Positions 60,386 to 64,000 of a stretch of DNA of 64,000 nucleotides are shown here, in pieces. Below the pieces are notes generated by a model. The model did no database searches. It worked only from the letters and a program-made list of their open reading frames with translations, and was not told where the DNA came from. Each line of letters begins with the position of its first letter. The first letter of the stretch is position 1. A program made the translations under genes and the position numbers. This stretch comes from JAWKHR01 sp041394725 (lineage in GTDB: Bacteria; Acidobacteriota; Vicinamibacteria; Vicinamibacterales; SCN-69-37): contig JAWKHR010000019.1 of assembly GCA_041394725.1 (NCBI GenBank), positions 52,385-116,384 on the forward strand, written 5' to 3'.

Positions 60386-60535
60386 CCTTCCCCACGTCCC
60401 CCGTCGCCCCACGTCCCCATGGCCCGCCGCTCTCCCCACGTGCCCCACGGCCCGCCGCTCTCCCCACGTGCCCCACGCCCACGTTCTCCATGGGCCCCAT
60501 GCCCCCCACGTCCACCACCAGCCCCATCGCCCCCA
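60386..60535 (+). repeat. C-rich CCCCACGT tract (copy 8)
   Basis: About 150 nt with CCCCACGT, CCCGTCGCCCC and CCCGCCGCTCTCCCC units, the longest copy besides the one at 8632. It ends just before GATAAT (60542), a likely -10 for the VWFA-related gene. Confidence 0.8.
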
Positions 60536-60541
60536 AAGTGC

Positions 60542-60586
60542 GATAATGCCCACCCCGTGCTGCCAGCCCTGCCAGCGGGAGCGACG
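60542..60586 (+). promoter_or_regulatory. Putative promoter of the VWFA-related gene
   Basis: GATAAT at 60542-60547, a good -10, follows the C-rich tract. GTG 60557 (9 nt downstream) would be near leaderless and in frame. ATG 60587 has an SD (GGGAG) 5 nt upstream and opens on a hydrophobic signal, so I favour it. Confidence 0.4.
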
Positions 60587-62781
60587 ATGCCTGTCCGGGT
60601 CGGTTTGCTGGTGATCGTGCTGTCCCTGACCGCGGAAAACCCGCTGTCAGCCCGCTTTCCCCACGTCCCCCCGTCGCCCCACGTCCCCACGGCCTGTTGC
60701 CTTCCCCACGTCCCCCCAGGATCCCCAAAGCCCCCAGTCCCCCAAACACCCCAAACACCCACGTTCAGATCCGCCGTCGATCTAATCCAGGTGGACGCGG
60801 TCGCGGTGGACGCCCAGGGGCATCACGTGCGGGGACTCACGGCGGCTGACTTCACGCTGCTCGACCGCGGCAAGCCCGTGGACATCGCCACGTTCGAGGA
60901 AGTCCAGCACGAGCGGGCACCGTCCGCGGGAGCCCCGAGCGCCGCGAAGGCGGAGCCCCCGATCACCGACGTGGCGACCAACCAGACGGTGATGGACGAT
61001 CGGCTGATCGTCATGGTCGTGGACGACCTGCACATCTACCGGCGCCGCACCGACCAGACGAAGAAGATCGCCCGCGACGTCGTCAGCCGCCTCGGGCCTG
61101 GCGCGTCGATGGCCGTTCTGTTCACGAGCGGAGACCGCAGCACGGAGATCACGCGCAACCGCCGCGCGCTCACCGACGTGATCGACCAGCTCGAGGCGCG
61201 GCGACCGTTCCCGCGGCCGGCGATGGCCACGACCGCGCGGGACGCGGGCACGCCGGAGCGCGCCACGTCCGGCGACTACAGCCTGCAGAACTACTACGAG
61301 CAGGCCGAGACGATCCGCACGCTGCGCGACGCGTCGCGTCTGTTGAAGACCGGCGATACCGCCCGGAAGGCGTTCGTGCTGATCTCTGGTGGATGCCGAA
61401 GGATCTCTCGGGCCTCTACCAGGCCGGCGCGCCGCCGGGCGCGGTCGAGGGCGGCGCGGACTACGCCGCCGGCAACTTCGAGGCCTCGTCGATTCCGGCG
61501 GACACCGGCGCGCTCGACTACGAGTTCATCGACATGATGGACGCGATGCGCCGGTCGAACGTGGTGACCTACGCGATCGACCCGCGTGGCGAGGTGTCGT
61601 CGAAGGAGCTGATGGCCGAGTGTCATCCGAGCCCGCCGTTCGGGGACCCCTGCCTGGCCGGGTCGGGCGGTCCCGAGGACTGGACGAGCTGGGTCCGCCA
61701 GTCGCAGCACGGCCTCGAGTTCACGTCCGAGGCCTCAGGCGGCTTCGCGATCACCAACACCGACGACTTCACCGGCGGCCTCGACCGCATCGTCGAGGAC
61801 CTCGACCACTACTACCTGCTCGGCTTCTACCCGTCGGATCCGGAGAAGAAGGGATTCCGGCCGCTCGAGGTCCGGGTCAACCGTCCCGGCGTGACCGTGC
61901 GCTTCCGGCACGGTTACGAGGTCGGCCCGGCGCGTGAGTCGAAGCCGAAGAACGACGATCCGCTGGTGGAGCTGGCCGCGGGCGTCATCGAGAAACGGTC
62001 GGTGCCGATCCGCCTGGTCGCGATGCCGATGCCGAACCCGGGCGTCGGCGCCGAGACGAACCCGATGGCGGTGTCGCGCGAGGTGCGGGTGGACGTCGCC
62101 ATCGAGATCTCGTCGCCCGTCGATCGCCTGCGGCAGGCGGACGGCACGCTGGCCGACTCGGTACGTTACACCGTGCTCGCCGCGAACCTCGAGGACGGCA
62201 AGGTCGCGAAGCAGTTCACGAACACCGCGGAGGTGTCGTCGGCGACGCCGGTCAATGCGCCGCCCGGTGCGATGGTGTCGTATCAGCTACCAGTCGAGCT
62301 TTCACTCCTGCCGGGCCGCTACCAGATTCGGGCCGCCGCGCTGAGCGACGCCATCGGCGACGGCGGCAGCGTGTACCTCACGCTCGACGTGCCGGACTAT
62401 CGCCGCGCGGCCGTCGCCATGAGCGCGCTGGTGCTGGGCTACGCCGACGGCCGCCGGCTGCCGGTCACGACGGGCGGCGCGGCGAGGTCGACGCTGCCGT
62501 TCACGCCGACACTCGACCGCGAGTTCCGATCCGGCGAGCGGCTGCGGGTGTACTTCGAGGTCGCCGCCCTGCGCACGCTGAGCCGGATCGCCGTCGACGT
62601 CGTCGATGCCGCGGGGAAGACCGTGCTGACGCTGCAGCCGCCCGTGCCGACCGACACGCGGATGGCCATCGGGCTGCCGCTCTCGCTCGACGGCCTCGCG
62701 CCGGGCGAGTACACGCTGCGCGCCAGCGCCGTGGGGACGTCCGGGCGGGGCAGCCAGGAGCTGACGTTCCGGGTGCGGTAG
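60587..62781 (+). CDS. VWFA-related acidobacterial-domain exported protein, frameshifted near 61390
   Basis: From ATG 60587: signal (RVGLLVIVLSLTAENPLSA), then ~35 residues of Pro/His-rich repeat encoded by a C-rich tract (60655-60765), then the N-terminal domain VDLIQVDAVAVDAQGHHVRG and LTAADFTLLDRGKPV. A VWFA-like domain follows, with RLIVMVVDDLHIYRRR as a degenerate metal site. The frame breaks at ~61390: VLISGG is followed by MPKDLSGLYQAG one base over, so one missing G in the GG run there explains it. The rest (to 62781) contains YAIDPRGEVSS, YYLLGFYPSDPEKKGFRPLEV and two beta-rich domains. Confidence 0.82.
60655..60765 (+). repeat. C-rich tract (copy 9), inside the VWFA-related coding region
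   Basis: Same units as the intergenic copies (TTTCCCCACGTCCCCCC, CGCCCCACGTCCCC), but here in the reading frame, where it is translated as FPHVPPSPHVP and similar Pro/His-rich peptide. Confidence 0.75.
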
Positions 62782-62815
62782 AGTTCGGGCGCGCGCGGCC
62801 GGCCCTGCCGGACTC

Positions 62816-63214
62816 TCACGCGCCCCGCCGCGATCGCGCCTCGCCGCTCACGGCGAGGCGGTCCACGACCGCGGCAAGCCCGACTCCCGCCACGTAGCAG
62901 ACGAGGTCGCTCCACAGGAATCCCTGTCCCAGCAGCAGCGCACCGGGCGTCGTCGCACGCACCGCGTCGATCCACGGGGCGTGGTAGAGCTGGCTGAGTT
63001 CGTCGGCAAAGGCAATCGCCACGGCCATCATCGCCAGGCGCGGTGTCGCGGCCAGGGGTGCGAGGAGCCGCAGCACCCAGAACACCGCCGCGGCCCAGAG
63101 CGTGTCGCCCGCATAGGCGGCCACGAACGCCGGCTGCGATTCCGGCCAGCGGCGCGACGCGAGGCCGAGGGCGATGGTGAGCAGCAGCAGGCCGAACGTT
63201 CGCCGGCGAGTCAT
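62816..63214 (-). CDS. DUF2809 family small membrane protein
   Basis: 132 aa, ATG 63214 overlapping the stop of the upstream gene (ATGA). Four hydrophobic helices and the family blocks GLASRRWPESQPAFVAAYAGDTLWAAAVFW, AFADELSQLYHAPWIDAVR and GQGFLWSDLVCYVAGVGL. Function unknown. DUF2809 proteins resemble VanZ-like membrane proteins in outline. Confidence 0.82.
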   Translation of the reverse strand: MTRRRTFGLLLLTIALGLASRRWPESQPAFVAAYAGDTLWAAAVFWVLRLLAPLAATPRLAMMAVAIAFADELSQLYHAPWIDAVRATTPGALLLGQGFLWSDLVCYVAGVGLAAVVDRLAVSGEARSRRGA

Positions 63215-63894
63215 CGCGTCGCGTGTCCCGGGCGCAGCCGCGACGTCGCGTGGCTCCGGGGCGTCGCCAGCGAGACGATCATCGCCACGCCTGCCACCGG
63301 CAGCACGAGGTCTGCGCGCACGCCGATCAGCCACGCCGCGGATCCGCCGATCCCCGACCAGAGCACCGGCACCACCAGCAGGTATCTCGGCACGGCGCCA
63401 ACGCCGACGAACAGCCCGGCAGTGAGCATCGTCGTCGGGCACGGAACGCCGAACGTCGGCGTCTGCGGATACGGGTGTCCCGAGGCCAGGGCGATCGCGG
63501 GGTAAGCCAATCCGTAGATCACGAAGGCCGCCGAGACGGCGAAGCGGACAGGGTGCCGGCCGTCGATGGCAAACGTCGGCAGCACTGGTATCCCTCGTTT
63601 CGAGTCCTGCCAGGCCAATCGGCCCAGGAGCAGGGCCTCGAGGACGAACGCCGCGCCGAACACCCAGGCGGCCGGGTTGATTCGCGTGAAGAACGACAGG
63701 TGATACACCAGGCCCGCCCACAGCCAGTGGGCGGCCAGCAGCCAGAGCACGAGGGATCGTGCTGCCCGGCCTCGCAAGAACGTCCAGGCCACCGAGACGC
63801 TGGCGAGCCACAGCAGCAGGATTGCCGGCCAGAGATCGCGATTGTAGGCGGCGAACAGGTCGAAGAACTGGTCCGGAGTGAAGGGCATGGTCAT
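63211..63894 (-). CDS. DUF6064-like membrane protein
   Basis: 227 aa. Starts with PFTPDQFFDLFAAYNRDLWPA and has seven or more hydrophobic helices, with the family-like segments RINPAAWVFGAAFVLEALLL, GLAYPAIALASGHPYPQTPTFG and VPCPTTMLTAGLFVG. It is translationally coupled to the DUF2809 gene. The role is unknown; both are probably in the inner membrane. The remaining 106 nt to the window edge show no gene. Confidence 0.75.
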   Translation of the reverse strand: MTMPFTPDQFFDLFAAYNRDLWPAILLLWLASVSVAWTFLRGRAARSLVLWLLAAHWLWAGLVYHLSFFTRINPAAWVFGAAFVLEALLLGRLAWQDSKRGIPVLPTFAIDGRHPVRFAVSAAFVIYGLAYPAIALASGHPYPQTPTFGVPCPTTMLTAGLFVGVGAVPRYLLVVPVLWSGIGGSAAWLIGVRADLVLPVAGVAMIVSLATPRSHATSRLRPGHATR

Positions 63895-64000
63895 CAGGAA
63901 CTCCGTCGTCCGACATTCCCTGCCGACGCAACTCCGATGCCGCGTTCGCCGGCGCCGGCGGCGGGCGTGAGACCTTCCGGCGGCGACATCAGCTGTGGGA

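Noticed and set aside
60419..60586. Upstream extension of the VWFA-related protein through the C-rich tract
   Set aside because: The frame is open, but the extension is pure repeat; ATG 60587 has an SD and starts a signal peptide.

Overview
This is a very GC-rich chromosomal window that most resembles an Acidobacteriota genome of the Vicinamibacteria type. The pointers are family-level: a PadR regulator next to a MacB/FtsX-type 'ADOP' permease, a VWFA-related protein of the acidobacterial kind, a carboxypeptidase-like-domain TonB-dependent receptor, a Ser/Thr kinase fused to a beta-propeller, and small DUF6064, DUF2809 and DUF2254 membrane proteins. No rRNA, tRNA, prophage or CRISPR array was seen. 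Taxonomy is inferred from gene content only.

Layout. 1-4.5 kb: the end of a VOC protein, then 2-oxoglutarate dehydrogenase E1 (sucA) and E2 (sucB, frameshifted). 4.5-8.6 kb: rhodanese, methyltransferase, OB-fold lipoprotein and a kinase/beta-propeller gene with a 1-nt frameshift. 8.8-14.2 kb: type IIA topoisomerase B subunit overlapping a Kv-type channel, then a serine hydrolase and small proteins. 14.2-24.6 kb: D-aminoacylase, two flavoproteins, GNAT enzymes, a SelW-like selenoprotein, an ECF sigma factor, a GT39-like membrane protein and a VIT-family transporter. 24.6-34 kb: S10 peptidase, glutaminyl cyclase, SGNH lipoprotein, pyrophosphatase, amidohydrolase and DinB proteins. 34-37 kb: oxidative pentose phosphate operon gnd-zwf-pgl. 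37-43.4 kb: metallophosphoesterase, a kinase-aminotransferase fusion, cyanophycinase and a YqjF-like protein. 43.4-47.4 kb: a decayed AhpD-like gene with an in-frame TGA at the CxxC site, and an ADOP permease behind a broken padR. 47.6-53 kb: quinone oxidoreductase, DUF885 lipoprotein, cupin and an ABC exporter. 53-60 kb: a two-component system divergent from a LolA-like protein and a TonB-dependent receptor. 60-64 kb: an IS256 fragment, a VWFA-related protein and two small membrane proteins.

Three things stand out. (1) Selenocysteine use: a complete SelW/Rdx gene with a CxxU motif and a GGTCT-loop SECIS-like hairpin, plus a second TGA-at-Cys site in the AhpD-like gene with a similar element. 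(2) A dispersed family of C-rich tracts whose complement can form G-quadruplexes. They sit directly upstream of start codons, often just before a -10 hexamer, and in two genes they are read as Pro/His-rich peptide. (3) Many genes have a TANNNT or TATAAT-like hexamer 6-7 nt before the start codon, which implies leaderless transcripts. A 63-bp-arm palindrome and short related repeats suggest REP/MITE-type elements.

Several conserved genes carry single-base frameshifts (sucB, kinase, VWFA protein) or multiple ones (padR, AhpD-like). Some of these may be residual assembly errors rather than biology.
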